From NCBI GenBank assembly GCA_028291885.1, contig JAQGNJ010000140.1:1-36828 (forward strand): a DNA stretch of 36,828 nt, given 5' to 3'. Positions 1-13,457 of the stretch are shown piece after piece; position 1 is the first letter of the stretch; the number at the start of each line of letters is the position of its first letter. A program made the translations under genes and the position numbers. Under the pieces are notes generated by a model, which worked only from the letters and a program-made list of their open reading frames with translations, was not told where the DNA came from and ran no database searches. The DNA is from Ramlibacter sp. (GTDB lineage: Bacteria; Pseudomonadota; Gammaproteobacteria; Burkholderiales; Burkholderiaceae_C).

Positions 1-1419
<1,419 letters not shown>

Positions 1420-1427
1420 GCCCCTCG

Positions 1428-1488
1428 CCGGCGGCGCATGCCGCCGGTGTCGTCGACAAGAAAGCCGCGGGACACCGCGGCTTTTTTT
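1428..1488 (+). terminator. Tandem-hairpin intrinsic terminator of groL
   Basis: Two hairpins follow the groL stop. The first has a perfect 8-bp GC stem, 1428-1435 paired with 1440-1447, and a GCAT loop. The second pairs 1461-1470 with 1475-1484 around a GACA loop and runs into seven T residues (1482-1488). The second alone is a classical Rho-independent terminator; the first may add stability to the 3' end of the groL mRNA. Confidence 0.92.
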
Positions 1489-1581
1489 ATGCCTGTCCGC
1501 TTTCGCGAAACCGTCAGGGACTTGTCGAAGGCCGCGCCAAGGAAAAAGGGGCCGCGAGCGGCCCATTTGCCTGGGCGACGC

Positions 1582-1953
1582 TTACTGGCCCGGAACGACG
1601 GCGGCTGTCCCCGGCTGTTCCTCGGGCGGCGGTCCGTACTTGTTGGCGCCAGCTTCGCCAGGCTGGGCGAGGAGATAGATCAATACGGCCCAACCCAGGA
1701 CGGGAATGATCCAGAGCAGCTGCAGCCAGCCGGTCTTGCCCGTGTCGTGCAGGCGGCGCGCGCCGGCCGACAGCGACGGAACGAGCGTTGCCAGCGAGAA
1801 GAGCATCCCCAGCACGGCCACCACCGCGTTCAGGATGGTGCTGACGACGACCAGCGCCAGCACGAACCACCAGAATTCGGGACGTGCCGCCCTGCCGTTG
1901 AAGTCCGCGTATTTGGTCAGGCAGGTCTTGACCGCTTTTTGAATCTCGTCCAT
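1582..1953 (-). CDS. DUF805 family inner-membrane protein
   Basis: Protein of 123 residues. It begins MDEIQKAVKTCLTKYADFNG and continues RAARPEFWWF, the N-terminal signature typical of DUF805 proteins (a short amphipathic lead followed by an R/EFW motif). About three hydrophobic segments follow, with the conserved ARRLHDTGKTGW loop before the last ones, and a Pro-rich polar tail. The ATG at 1953 was chosen over a longer upstream frame because a GAGGAG ribosome site lies about 10 bases before it and because family members start at this point. Function of the family is unknown. It lies downstream of pgi with a gap of about 106 bases, so it may have its own promoter. The gene is convergent with groL. 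Confidence 0.88.
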   Translation of the reverse strand: MDEIQKAVKTCLTKYADFNGRAARPEFWWFVLALVVVSTILNAVVAVLGMLFSLATLVPSLSAGARRLHDTGKTGWLQLLWIIPVLGWAVLIYLLAQPGEAGANKYGPPPEEQPGTAAVVPGQ

Positions 1954-2059
1954 CGGGTTCTGACTCCTCGTATCGGGCGGATCGCCCGAAAGGATGATAT
2001 TCAGAAGCGTCCGCGGCCGATAGTGCGAAAGCACTCAGCCCGGGGCGTCGTGCCCTTGT

Positions 2060-3607
<1,548 letters not shown>

Positions 3608-3609
3608 CT

Positions 3610-4557
3610 TCAGCCGGCCTTCATCAGCTGCTCGAGCTTCACCGCGTCGGCGGCGAAGGCGCGGATGCCTTCGGACAGCTTCTCGGTCGCCATCGCGTCC
3701 TCGTTTAGCGCATAGCGGAACGAGGCTTCGTCGTAGTTGACCGGCTCCATCTTCAGGTCCTTGGCTTGCGAAGGGTCGAGAGAGCGCGTCACGGGCGCCT
3801 GTGACGCCGCGAGCTGCGCCAGCAGTTCGGGGCTGATGGTCAGCAGGTCGCAGCCGGCAAGCGCCAGCACCTGGCCGGTGTTGCGGAAGCTCGCGCCCAT
3901 CACTTCGGTGGCGATGCCGAAGTGCTTGTAGTAGTTGTAGATCTGCCGCACCGAGCGCACGCCCGGGTCGTTGGCGCCGGCCTGCGCCGCCTCGTCCCAG
4001 CCGCTGCCGGCGCTCTTCTTGTACCAGTCGTAGATGCGGCCGACGAAGGGCGAGATCAGCTGCACCTTTGCCTGGCCGCAGGCCACCGCCTGGCAGAAAG
4101 AGAACAGCAGCGTGAGGTTGGTGTGGATGCCGCGCCGCTCCAGCCGGGCCGCCGTCTGGATGCCTTCCCAGGTCGCCGCAACCTTGATCAGCACCCGGTC
4201 GACGGGGATGCCCTCGGCCTGGTAGAGCTCGATGATCCGCTCGGCCCGGCTGTAGCTGGCGTCGGCGTCGAAGCTCAGGCGCGCATCGACTTCGGTGGAA
4301 ACCCGGCCCGGGATGATGGACAGGATCTCCAGCCCGAAGCGGACCAGCAGCCGGTCCATGGTCTCGTCCAGCGGACGGTTGCCGAAGCGCGACATCGTCT
4401 CCTTGAGCAGGGGCGCGTAGTCGGGCTTTTGCACGGCCTTGAGGATCAGCGATGGATTGGTGGTCGCATCCTGCGGCTTGAACTGCGCCAGCTGGCGGAA
4501 GTCGCCGGTGTCGGCGACGACGGTGGTGAACTGCTTGAGCGCGTCGAGTTGGTTCAT
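3610..4557 (-). CDS. tal: Transaldolase
   Basis: Moves a dihydroxyacetone unit between sedoheptulose-7-phosphate plus glyceraldehyde-3-phosphate and erythrose-4-phosphate plus fructose-6-phosphate, in the non-oxidative pentose phosphate pathway. The 315 residues match the TalA/TalB-type family length. [11 protein letters not shown] lies near residues 31-42, and the Schiff-base lysine sits in [12 protein letters not shown] (Lys125). A GAGG ribosome site precedes the ATG. The gene starts 42 bases downstream of the stop of the ABC transporter ATPase gene and is followed after two bases by pgi, so the five genes from the binding protein to pgi could be one transcript. No terminator is visible between them. 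Confidence 0.97.
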   Translation of the reverse strand: MNQLDALKQFTTVVADTGDFRQLAQFKPQDATTNPSLILKAVQKPDYAPLLKETMSRFGNRPLDETMDRLLVRFGLEILSIIPGRVSTEVDARLSFDADASYSRAERIIELYQAEGIPVDRVLIKVAATWEGIQTAARLERRGIHTNLTLLFSFCQAVACGQAKVQLISPFVGRIYDWYKKSAGSGWDEAAQAGANDPGVRSVRQIYNYYKHFGIATEVMGASFRNTGQVLALAGCDLLTISPELLAQLAASQAPVTRSLDPSQAKDLKMEPVNYDEASFRYALNEDAMATEKLSEGIRAFAADAVKLEQLMKAG

Positions 4558-4599
4558 GGCCTCATTATCCCGCGCCGCATATTGACGAGCAGGTCGGTT

Positions 4600-5645
<1,046 letters not shown>

Positions 5646-5649
<4 letters not shown>

Positions 5650-7886
5650 GGGATGCCTGCGGTTGCGGTGAGGCCGGGCCGGACGACCGGCTTGCGGCGC
5701 CCCAGCCTGCGCTCGCCGACCAGGAACTGGATCATCGCCGTCACCAGGCTCATGAGGACGATGAGCACGGTGCAATACGCGAGCGCCACGCCATAGTCGC
5801 CGTTGCCGACGCGGCCGATGATGTAGGTCGTCGCCAGCTCGTTTTCGGCGGTGACGAGGAAGATCACGGCCGAGACGGTGGTGATCGCGCGCACGAAGCT
5901 GTAGACCAGCGCCGCGACGAGCGCCGGCTTGAGCAGCGGCAGCACGACGTGGCGCAGGGTCTGCAGGCTCGATGCACGCAACATGGCCGAGGCTTCGTCG
6001 AGCGAGCGATCCAGCTGCCTGAAGGCCGCCGTTGCGGCGCGCACCCCGACCGGCAGGTTCCTGAACATGAAGCACAGCACGATGATCAGGCCGGTTCCGG
6101 TGAGCTCGAACGGCGGCACGTTGAAGGCCAGGATGTAGCTGACGCCGAGCACCGTGCCGGGAATGGCAAACGCCAGCAGGGCGGAAAACTCGAACAGGCC
6201 CTGGCCCTTGAACTCGGTTCGCGCCAGCAGGTACGCAATCATCAGGCCCAGGGCCGCCGTCATCGGCGCCGAGATCGCCGCCAGCTTGATCGTGGTGAAG
6301 AACGAGTTCCATGCGGTCCCGGCCCACACCACGCCGAACGGTCCCCACTCCAGCGAGAACGCCGTGCGGAAGTGGTTGAGCGTCGGCGTGTAGTCGCGGC
6401 CCCAGGTCTGCACGAAACCGCCGGCGAACGCGAACAGGTAGACCACGAGCGTGAAAGCGATCCAGGGCAGCGCCACGCCGTAGACCAGCCTGCGCACGCT
6501 GGCCGGCAACGCCATCGGGATGCCGCCGTCGCCCTTGCCGCCCACGGTGGTGAAGCTCTGGCGCCCGAGCAGCAGCCGCTGCGCCGCGAACACCGCAAGC
6601 GCGAACAGCGTGAGGATCCAGGCCAGCGAGGCCGCGCGGCCCTGGTCGAACTGCGCGCCGACGATGGCGAAGAAGATCTCCGTGGACAGGACCGAGAACT
6701 GGCCGCCGACCACGATCGGGTTGCCGAAATCCGCCATGCTCTCGATGAAGCCGACCAGGAAGGCATTCGCCAGGCCGGGTTTGAGCAGGGGCAGGGTCAC
6801 GGTCAGGAAGGTCTGGCGCGCACTGGCGCACAAGGTCTGCGACGCTTCCTCCAGGCTGGGCGCAACGGCCTGGACGACGCCGCGCATGATCATGAACGCG
6901 ATCGGCGTGAAGGCGAAGGTCTGCGCGATCCAGACGCCGAACCAGCCGTAGAACCAGCGCGATGGCGCGAGGCCGAACACCTGCTCCAGCAGCTGGTTGA
7001 CGACGCCGGCGCGCCCGAACAGCAGGATCAATCCCAGTCCGACGACGAAGGGCGGCGTGATGATCGGCAGCATGGCCAGGATGTTGAGCGACTTGCCGAA
7101 CTTCTTGCCGGTGCGCTCCGCCATCAGGGCCATCATGGTTCCGAGCACGGTGGTGCTGGTGGCGGTGAGCAGGCCCAGGAACAGCGTGTTCCAGGCGACG
7201 CCGCAGCGCACGCCGCCGGCCAGGCACTGCAGGCCGAAGTTGCGGTCGCTCGCGACGCGCTCCCACATCGCCGCCAGCGAAAAGCTTCCGTCTTCGGCGA
7301 GGAAGGCGCTGCTCAGCGCCTTCAGCACCGGGAACAGAATGAAGACCGCCATCAGCGTGCCGCACGCGAGCACGGCCGCGGCGATGAACAAATCGCCCTT
7401 GAAGCGGCCGCAGCGCGCCAGCCCGAACGCCGTGAGCACGACCAGCGAGGCCAGTGCGACGAAGCCGCCCCAGCCGATGCCGAACTGGTTGCTCGAGAGT
7501 TCGCCGAAAGCGGTGTTCAGCCACGCGAAGCTCCAGCCTTTGGCGCCCACCAGGAAGCCGCTGGCGGCCAGGCCCACGGCGCCGACCAGTCCTCCGAGCA
7601 GCAGCAAGCGGCCCTGGGCCCGGCCCGGCTCGAGCGCCGTCGCAGCCAGCGTGATGGCGAGTCCCGCCAGGCCCAATCCCAGCCACGGCCGGCCCTGGGT
7701 TGCAGCCTGCATCAGGCCGTTCGCGGTGTCCCCGCCGGCGAACCCCTGGCCGACAGCGGCCAGGCCGTTGCCATCCTGCAGCGCGTACCAGGGCAGGAGC
7801 AGGTAGGCGAGCAGGCCCAGCACCGTCCACCCCAGCAGGGCGGCGTTGGGCGACGAGCGCTGCAAGGTCGAACTCCGTGCCGCCAC
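5646..7886 (-). CDS. Fused double-domain ABC importer permease, AfuB/FbpB type
   Basis: Inner-membrane channel of the importer, 746 residues with many hydrophobic segments. It appears to contain two BPD_transp_1-type permease halves joined in one chain: one EAA-like loop region around EEASQTLCASARQTF in the first half, another around DEASAMLRASSLQTLRHV in the second. This fused architecture is characteristic of AfuB and FbpB relatives. The start is a GTG at 7886 that directly abuts the TGA of the binding-protein gene; a TTG nine codons in is an alternative. The 3' end overlaps the ATPase start. The first roughly 270 residues contain an additional hydrophobic, Ala/Gly/Leu-rich region of several membrane spans before the first permease half. 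Confidence 0.92.
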
Positions 7887-8900
7887 TCAGCGCGGCAGGG
7901 AGTTGACTTCTTTTTCCCAGCGCGAGATCAGGCGCCTGCGCTCGGCGCTGGCGCCGTATTTCGCGTAGTCGTAGTCGATGAACCTGATCTTGCGGAAGTC
8001 GGGCACGTTCGGGTCGATCTTCGCCGCCTTGTTCGACGGGACCTGGAACGACTTGGCGGCGAAGGCGATCTCCTGTGCGCCCGGAGTCAGCGCCCATTCG
8101 TAGAACCTTTTCGCGGCATCGAGGTTGCGGGCGCCCTTGATCAGGCTCATCGAGCCGATCTCGGCGCCCGTGCCGTCGACTGGCGTGATCGTCTCGACCG
8201 GGAAGCCCTGCATCTTCTCGCCGGGGCCGTCGTGCACGAAACTGATCGAGAGCGCGGTCTCGCCGCGCGCCACGGCCTTGATCGGCGCCGTGCCCGAGCG
8301 CGTGTACTGGCTCACGTTCCTGTGCAGCGCCTTGAGGTATTCGAACGCCTTCTCCTCGCCCATCAGCTGCACCAGCGTCGCGATCATGGTGTACGCCGTT
8401 CCGCTCGAAGCGGGGTTGGCGACCTGCACCTCTCCCTTGTAGGCGGGCTTGGTCAGGTCGGCCCACGTCCTAGGAATGGGCAGCTTTTTCCTGGCCAGCA
8501 GCTCCGGGTTGTAGCCGAAGCCGAGCGGGCCGGAATAGATGCCCACGGTCCTGTACTTCGATTGCTGCGCCTGCTGCTGGGCCCAGGGATGCAACTGGGC
8601 CAGCGTCGGCGACTTGTATTCGAGCGTGAGGCCCTGCTCCGCCGCCTGCAGGTGGGGATCGCCCGTGCCGCCGAACCAGACGTCGGTCTTGGGATTGTCC
8701 TTTTCGGCGATCAGCTGCGCGAGCGCCTCGCCGGAGCCCTTGAGCGCCATGTTGACCCTGGTGCCGGTGGTGCGCGAGTAGATGGTCGCGATGTTGTTGC
8801 ACCAGTCGGCCTGGACCGAGCAGATCACGTTGACCTGTCCCTGGGCCCATGCCCCGCCGGCGGCACCGGCGATCGCCACAGCCGCCACGATGCTCTTCAT
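7887..8900 (-). CDS. Periplasmic binding protein of AfuA/FbpA superfamily, possible sugar-phosphate binder
   Basis: Periplasmic receptor of the importer, 337 residues, with a Sec signal peptide ending near AWAQ (residue 20). It belongs to the solute-binding family that includes FbpA (ferric iron) and AfuA. Iron-binding members use a tandem tyrosine pair in the C-terminal lobe. That pair is absent here and the equivalent region reads SFVHDGPGEKMQGFPVE, followed by VDGTGAEIGSMSLIKGARN. His223, Asp224 and Glu247 are spaced like the His, Asp and Glu I recall as sugar-phosphate ligands in Actinobacillus AfuA (205, 206, 229). That comparison is from memory. The ATG at 8900 was chosen because it begins the signal peptide. 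The gene is first in a unit with permease and ATPase and is divergent from zwf across 158 bases. Confidence 0.9.
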   Translation of the reverse strand: MKSIVAAVAIAGAAGGAWAQGQVNVICSVQADWCNNIATIYSRTTGTRVNMALKGSGEALAQLIAEKDNPKTDVWFGGTGDPHLQAAEQGLTLEYKSPTLAQLHPWAQQQAQQSKYRTVGIYSGPLGFGYNPELLARKKLPIPRTWADLTKPAYKGEVQVANPASSGTAYTMIATLVQLMGEEKAFEYLKALHRNVSQYTRSGTAPIKAVARGETALSISFVHDGPGEKMQGFPVETITPVDGTGAEIGSMSLIKGARNLDAAKRFYEWALTPGAQEIAFAAKSFQVPSNKAAKIDPNVPDFRKIRFIDYDYAKYGASAERRRLISRWEKEVNSLPR

Positions 8901-9058
8901 GCTGGTCTCGCAGTCGTTGTTGATCGGCCGAGCATAGCGGCGCCGCTGTTTCGCACCGCGGGGGGAAACACCAGTCGCGGCCCGCGCTCGCCTGGCGCGA
9001 CAGTGCGGCGATGAAAGCAAGTTAAAGTGGATCGCTTCGAAATGTCCAAGCCCAACCC

Positions 9059-10513
9059 ATGAGTTTTGACCTGGTTCTTTTCGGCGGCACGGGCGACCTG
9101 GCCTGGCGAAAGCTGCTGCCGGCGCTGTTCCAGGCCTTTCGCCACGGCACGCTGCCGGCCGGGGGCCGCATCTTCGGCGTTGCGCGCGATTCACTGTCGC
9201 ACGAGCAATACCGCTCCTTGATCCGCGCGCGTTTCGACGAGGTGGACCTGGCGAAGCGGCCGACGGCGGAGGAGTTCGACCGCTTCGCCGCCCTGCTGCA
9301 CTTCATCCGCATGGACCTGTCGCAGCCCGCGGATTACGCGCGGCTGGCCGCGACGCTGCGCGAGCGCAAGGCCGACACGGTGGTGATGTACATGGCGACG
9401 GCGCCTTCGCTGTTCACGGTCGCCTGCGAGCAGCTGGCGGCGGCGGGGCTCAACACGCCCGAAACCCGCATCGTCCTGGAGAAGCCGCTGGGCCACGACG
9501 TGGCGTCGAACCGCGCGATCAACGAGACGGTCCGCCGGGCCTTCAGCGAATGGCAGATCTTCCGCATCGACCATTACCTGGGCAAGCCGTCGGTGCAGAA
9601 CCTGTTCGCCCTGCGCTTCGGCAACTCGCTGTTCGAGCCGCTGTGGCGGCGCGAGACGGTCGCCAACGTCCAGATCACCATCGCCGAGGACATCGGCGTG
9701 GAAAGGCGCGGCGCCTTCTACGACAGCACCGGCGCCTTGCGCGACATGGTGCAGAACCACGCGCTGCAGCTGCTGTGCGCCGTCGGCATGGAGCCGCCAA
9801 TCAATGCCCACGCGGACGCGATCCGCGACGAGAAGCTCAAGGTGCTGCGCTCGCTCAAGCCCTGGACGGCCGAAACGCTGTCGCAGCACGTCGTGCGCGG
9901 ACAGTACGCCGAAGGCACGGTGAATGGCGAGCCGGTGCCGGGCTATCGCCAGGAGCACGGCGTGGATCGCGACAGCACGACCGAGACATTTGTCGCCCTG
10001 CGCACCGAGATCGCGAACTGGCGCTGGGCCGGCGTTCCGTTCTACCTGCGCACGGGCAAGCGGCTGTCCGGGCGCGACGCCCACATCGTCATCAATTTCC
10101 GGCCGGCGCCGCACGCGATCTTCAAGTCGCCCCCGGGCGCCGCCAACCGCCTCGTGATCAACCTGCAGCCACGCGACGGCCTCGAGCTGCACCTGCTGGC
10201 GCAAGGCGCGGACAACCGCCGCCAGCAAGCCGGGCTCAGCCCGGTGCAGCTGGACCTGGACTTCGACAAGCGCTTCGGCTCCGAGCGCGTCGGCGCCTAC
10301 GAGCGCCTGCTGCTGGACGTGATCCACGGCCGCCTGAACCTGTTCGTGCGCAGCGACGAACAGGAAGAAGCCTGGCGCTGGGTGGAGCCGATCCTGGAGC
10401 ACTGGAGCGGCGACACCGGCGGCCCCCGGCCCTACACGGCGGGCACCTGGGGCCCGAGCGCCGCCAGCGCGATGATCGCCCGCGAGGGCCATTGCTGGAC
10501 GGAAGAATGCTAG
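9059..10513 (+). CDS. zwf: Glucose-6-phosphate 1-dehydrogenase
   Basis: Oxidises glucose-6-phosphate to 6-phosphogluconolactone with NAD(P)+, feeding the pentose phosphate and Entner-Doudoroff routes. The 484 residues match family length. The dinucleotide-binding motif GGTGDLAWRK is at residues 9-18, and the active-site signature RIDHYLGK at 169-176 contains the catalytic-dyad histidine of the family. Later blocks include FRPAPHAIF. No strong ribosome site precedes the ATG, but this start places the nucleotide motif at the usual distance. The gene is divergent from the AfuABC-like importer and convergent with the dipeptide transporter ATPase gene, whose stop lies 22 bases beyond the zwf stop. 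Confidence 0.97.
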   Translation: MSFDLVLFGGTGDLAWRKLLPALFQAFRHGTLPAGGRIFGVARDSLSHEQYRSLIRARFDEVDLAKRPTAEEFDRFAALLHFIRMDLSQPADYARLAATLRERKADTVVMYMATAPSLFTVACEQLAAAGLNTPETRIVLEKPLGHDVASNRAINETVRRAFSEWQIFRIDHYLGKPSVQNLFALRFGNSLFEPLWRRETVANVQITIAEDIGVERRGAFYDSTGALRDMVQNHALQLLCAVGMEPPINAHADAIRDEKLKVLRSLKPWTAETLSQHVVRGQYAEGTVNGEPVPGYRQEHGVDRDSTTETFVALRTEIANWRWAGVPFYLRTGKRLSGRDAHIVINFRPAPHAIFKSPPGAANRLVINLQPRDGLELHLLAQGADNRRQQAGLSPVQLDLDFDKRFGSERVGAYERLLLDVIHGRLNLFVRSDEQEEAWRWVEPILEHWSGDTGGPRPYTAGTWGPSAASAMIAREGHCWTEEC

Positions 10514-10535
10514 CTTCGGCCAGCGGGCCCAGGAG

Positions 10536-11546
10536 CTAGATCCGGCCTTCTTCCACCGCGTGGCAAGCCACCCTCACCCCCTGGAAGCTCAGTAGCGCCG
10601 GGCGCTCCGCCTTGCAGCGCGCATTGGCATGCGGGCAGCGCGGATGGAAGGTGCAGCCGGTCGGCGGATTCAGCGGATTGGGCACCTCGCCCTGCACCGG
10701 CGTGCGCGAGCGGCCGGTGTCGTGCATCTTCGGGATCGCGTCCAGCAGCATCCGGGTGTAGGGATGGCGCGGGTTGTCGAACAGGTGGTGCTTGCCGGAA
10801 AGCTCCACCACCCGGCCGAGGTACATCACGCCGACCTGGTCGCTCACGTGCCGCACGACCGCGAGGTTGTGCGAGATGAACAGGTAGGTCAGGCCATGCT
10901 GGCGCTGCAGGTCCTTCATGATGTTGAGGACCTGCGCCTGCACGCTGACGTCGAGCGCCGACGTCGGCTCGTCGCAGACCAGGAATTCCGGCTGGGTGGC
11001 GATGGCGCGGGCGATCGAGATGCGCTGGCGCTGGCCGCCGGAAAACTGGTGCGGGTACTTCGCCATGTCCAGCGGCGACAGCCCGACGGACTCGAGCAGC
11101 GTGGCTACACGCGCCTCGAGCTCGGCGGCGTCGGTCACGATGCCGTGCTCCACCAAGGGTTCGCCGACGATGTCCTGGACGATCCAGCGCGGGTTGAGGC
11201 TCGCGTAGGGGTCCTGGAAGATCATCTGGATCCGGCGCCGCAGCTTGCGGCCGGCGGCAGTCCTGAAGGCGGCATGCGCATCCTGGCCATCGAAGGTCAG
11301 GCCGCCGCGGGTCGGCCGGTACAGCCCGACCAGCAGCTTGGCCACGGTGCTCTTGCCGCAACCGGATTCGCCCACCAGCGCCAGCGTCTGCCCCTTCTCG
11401 ATGTCGAAGCTCACGCCGTCGACGGCGTTGAGCAGCTGGCGCGGCTTGCGCTCGATGACCCGGTTCAGCCAGGGCGCCGAGACGTCGAAAGTCTTGGCCA
11501 GGTCGCGGGCCTGGACCAGCGGTGCCGGCTTTGCGATCGCGCTCAT
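10536..11546 (-). CDS. Dipeptide/oligopeptide ABC transporter ATPase, DppF type
   Basis: One of two cytoplasmic ATPases powering a peptide-type importer, 336 residues. Walker A is GESGCGKST, the signature is FSGGQRQRISIARAI, Walker B is FLVCDEPTSALDVS, and the switch region is FISHNLAVV. The C-terminal oligopeptide-transporter extension contains the Cys-rich stretch GCTFHPRCPHANARC, which in this family often binds an iron-sulfur cluster. It is the last gene of the operon and overlaps the preceding dppD-like gene by four bases (ATGA). Substrate cannot be derived from it. Confidence 0.93.
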   Translation of the reverse strand: MSAIAKPAPLVQARDLAKTFDVSAPWLNRVIERKPRQLLNAVDGVSFDIEKGQTLALVGESGCGKSTVAKLLVGLYRPTRGGLTFDGQDAHAAFRTAAGRKLRRRIQMIFQDPYASLNPRWIVQDIVGEPLVEHGIVTDAAELEARVATLLESVGLSPLDMAKYPHQFSGGQRQRISIARAIATQPEFLVCDEPTSALDVSVQAQVLNIMKDLQRQHGLTYLFISHNLAVVRHVSDQVGVMYLGRVVELSGKHHLFDNPRHPYTRMLLDAIPKMHDTGRSRTPVQGEVPNPLNPPTGCTFHPRCPHANARCKAERPALLSFQGVRVACHAVEEGRI

Positions 11547-12520
11547 GCGCTTGCTCCTGCATGCGCGTCGTGCAACCAGCAGGCTGCGCGCGTCGCGCCG
11601 GCGTCCAGCAGCTCCGGCCGCTCGACCAGGCAGCGGGCGAAGACACGCGGGCAGCGCGGGTTGTAGGCGCAGCCGGGCGGGATGGCGTTCAGCCGCGGCA
11701 TCGCACCGTCGATCTGGTGCAGGCGCTCGCGGTCCAGCGTGATGTCGGGAATGGCCGCCATCAGCCCCATCGAATAGGGATGGGCGGGCTGGTTGATCAC
11801 TTCATGGACCGGGCCGCTCTCGGCGATGCGGCCGGCGTACATCACGGCCACGCGGTCGCAGGTCTCGGCGATGACGCCCATGTCGTGCGTGATCAGCATC
11901 ACGGCCGCCCCGCGCTCCCTGCAGACCCTTTTCAGCAGCTGGATGACCTGGGCCTGGATCGAAACGTCGAGCGCGGTGGTCGGCTCGTCGGCGACGATCA
12001 GCTTGGGCTCGGCGGCCAGCGCCAGTGCGATCACCACGCGCTGGCGCATCCCGCCCGAAAACTGATGCGGGAAGTGGTCGATGCGCTCGGCCGCGGCCGG
12101 GATGCCGGTGTCTTCCAGCAAGCCGATCGCGCGTCGCCGCGCCTCCTGCGCGCTCACCGGCAGGTGCGTCAGGATGGTTTCCGTCAGCTGCCGCCCCACG
12201 GTGTAGAGCGGGTTCAGCGAGGTCAGCGGGTCCTGGAAGATGGCGCCGATCTTGCGGCCGCGGATGCGGCGCATCTGTTCGTACGGCAGGTTGTCGATGC
12301 GGCTGCCATCGAGCAGGATCTGGCCGGAAGCGACGCGCCCGGGCGGCTCCAGCAGGCCGATGATGGCGGCGCCGGTGAGCGACTTCCCCGCGCCGGATTC
12401 GCCGACCACGCCGAGGATCTCGCCCGGCGCGATGGAAAAGGAGATGTCGTCGAGGGCGCGCAGCGTGCCGCGGCGGCCGGGGAACTCGACGACCAGGTTC
12501 TGGACTTGGAGCAGGCTCAT
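11543..12520 (-). CDS. Dipeptide/oligopeptide ABC transporter ATPase, DppD type
   Basis: Second ATPase of the importer, 325 residues. Walker A is GESGAGKS, the signature is FSGGMRQRVVIALAL, Walker B is LIVADEPTTALDVS, and the switch histidine is in LITHDMGVIAE. The C-terminal Cys-containing stretch GCAYNPRCPRVFARC matches the oligopeptide ATPase extension. The start lies ten bases after the stop of the dppC-like gene. DppD and DppF form a heterodimer in this transporter class, and both intact nucleotide-binding sites are present here. Confidence 0.93.
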   Translation of the reverse strand: MSLLQVQNLVVEFPGRRGTLRALDDISFSIAPGEILGVVGESGAGKSLTGAAIIGLLEPPGRVASGQILLDGSRIDNLPYEQMRRIRGRKIGAIFQDPLTSLNPLYTVGRQLTETILTHLPVSAQEARRRAIGLLEDTGIPAAAERIDHFPHQFSGGMRQRVVIALALAAEPKLIVADEPTTALDVSIQAQVIQLLKRVCRERGAAVMLITHDMGVIAETCDRVAVMYAGRIAESGPVHEVINQPAHPYSMGLMAAIPDITLDRERLHQIDGAMPRLNAIPPGCAYNPRCPRVFARCLVERPELLDAGATRAACWLHDAHAGASA

Positions 12521-12530
12521 GGCAAGGGCT

Positions 12531-13457
12531 TCAGCGCAGCCTCGGGTTCAGCGCGTCGCGCAGCCAGTCGCCCAGCAGGTTCACCGACAGCGCGATCAGC
12601 ACCAGCATGGCGCCGGGGAACACCGTGATCCACCAGTTGCCGGAAAAGAGGAACTTGTTGCCGACCTGGATCAGCGTTCCCAGCGAGGGCGAATTGGGCG
12701 GCGCGCCGACGCCCAGGAAGGACAGCGTCGCCTCGGTGACGATGGCGGTGGCCACCTGGATGGTGGCCAGCACCATCACCGGGCCCAGGATGTTGGGCAG
12801 CACGTGGCGCCTCATGATCCGCAAGGGCGACACACCGGTGACCTGCGCAGCCAGCACATATTCCTTGCCGCGTTCGACCAGGGTCGAGCCGCGCACCGTC
12901 CTGGCGTACTGGACCCAGCCGGTCAGCGAGATCGCGATAATCAGCACGCCGAAGGCGAGGTATTCGCTGCCGTTCGGGAACAGGGCGCGGCTGACGCCGG
13001 CGATCAGCAGTGCAACCAGGATGGCGGGGAACGACAGCATCACGTCGCACACCCGCATGATGAAGGCATCGGCCGTTCCGCCGACAAAGCCCGCCAGCAG
13101 CCCCAGCGTGACGCCGACGATCACGGACAGCAGCACCGATGCCAGCCCGACCAGCAGCGAGATGCGGGCGCCGAACATCAGCGCAGACAGGATGTCCCGT
13201 CCCTGGTCGTCGGTCCCCAGCGGGTACCTGGCGTTGCCGCCTTCGATCCACGCCGGCGGCAGCAAGGCGTCGGAGAGTTCCAGCGTCGCGAGGTCGAACG
13301 GATTGTGCGGCGCGACCACGTTGGCGAACACCGCGCAGAACACGCAGACCAAGGCGACGGCCGCGGCGGCCACCGCCATCGGCGAGGTTCGGAAGCTGTA
13401 GCCGACGTCGCTTTGCCAGGCCCGACGGAACCAGCTTGCGGTTGTTGCGGCCTCCAT
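12531..13457 (-). CDS. Dipeptide-type ABC transporter permease, DppC type
   Basis: Inner-membrane permease subunit, 308 residues with about six membrane spans and an N-terminal cytoplasmic arm. The permease loop lies in EYVLAAQVTGVSPLRIMRRH, and LPNILGPVMV follows. A conserved periplasmic segment reads YPLGTDDQGRDILSALMFGARIS, here quoted in part as GTDDQGRDILS. The ATG at 13457 shares a base with the stop of the binding-protein gene (TGATG), so it was preferred over an ATG 45 bases upstream that would overlap that gene. The partner permease DppB is encoded separately at the head of the operon. Confidence 0.92.
   Translation of the reverse strand: MEAATTASWFRRAWQSDVGYSFRTSPMAVAAAAVALVCVFCAVFANVVAPHNPFDLATLELSDALLPPAWIEGGNARYPLGTDDQGRDILSALMFGARISLLVGLASVLLSVIVGVTLGLLAGFVGGTADAFIMRVCDVMLSFPAILVALLIAGVSRALFPNGSEYLAFGVLIIAISLTGWVQYARTVRGSTLVERGKEYVLAAQVTGVSPLRIMRRHVLPNILGPVMVLATIQVATAIVTEATLSFLGVGAPPNSPSLGTLIQVGNKFLFSGNWWITVFPGAMLVLIALSVNLLGDWLRDALNPRLR

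Noticed and set aside
7887..8900. Assignment of the binding protein as a ferric-iron binder (FbpA)
   Set aside because: The tandem tyrosine pair of iron-binding members is absent and the neighbouring genes belong to sugar-phosphate metabolism. The general superfamily label was kept.
5949..9014. Plus-strand open frame of about 1000 codons opposite the transporter genes
   Set aside because: It lies antisense to three clearly coding genes, has no domain, is full of Arg/Gln/Gly/Ala/His, and follows the codon-position bias of the minus strand.
10510..10539. 6-bp inverted repeat CTAGCT/AGCTAG containing the stop codons of zwf and the DppF-type gene
   Set aside because: Too short and without T runs to be a terminator. 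Likely coincidence of two TAG stops in opposite directions.
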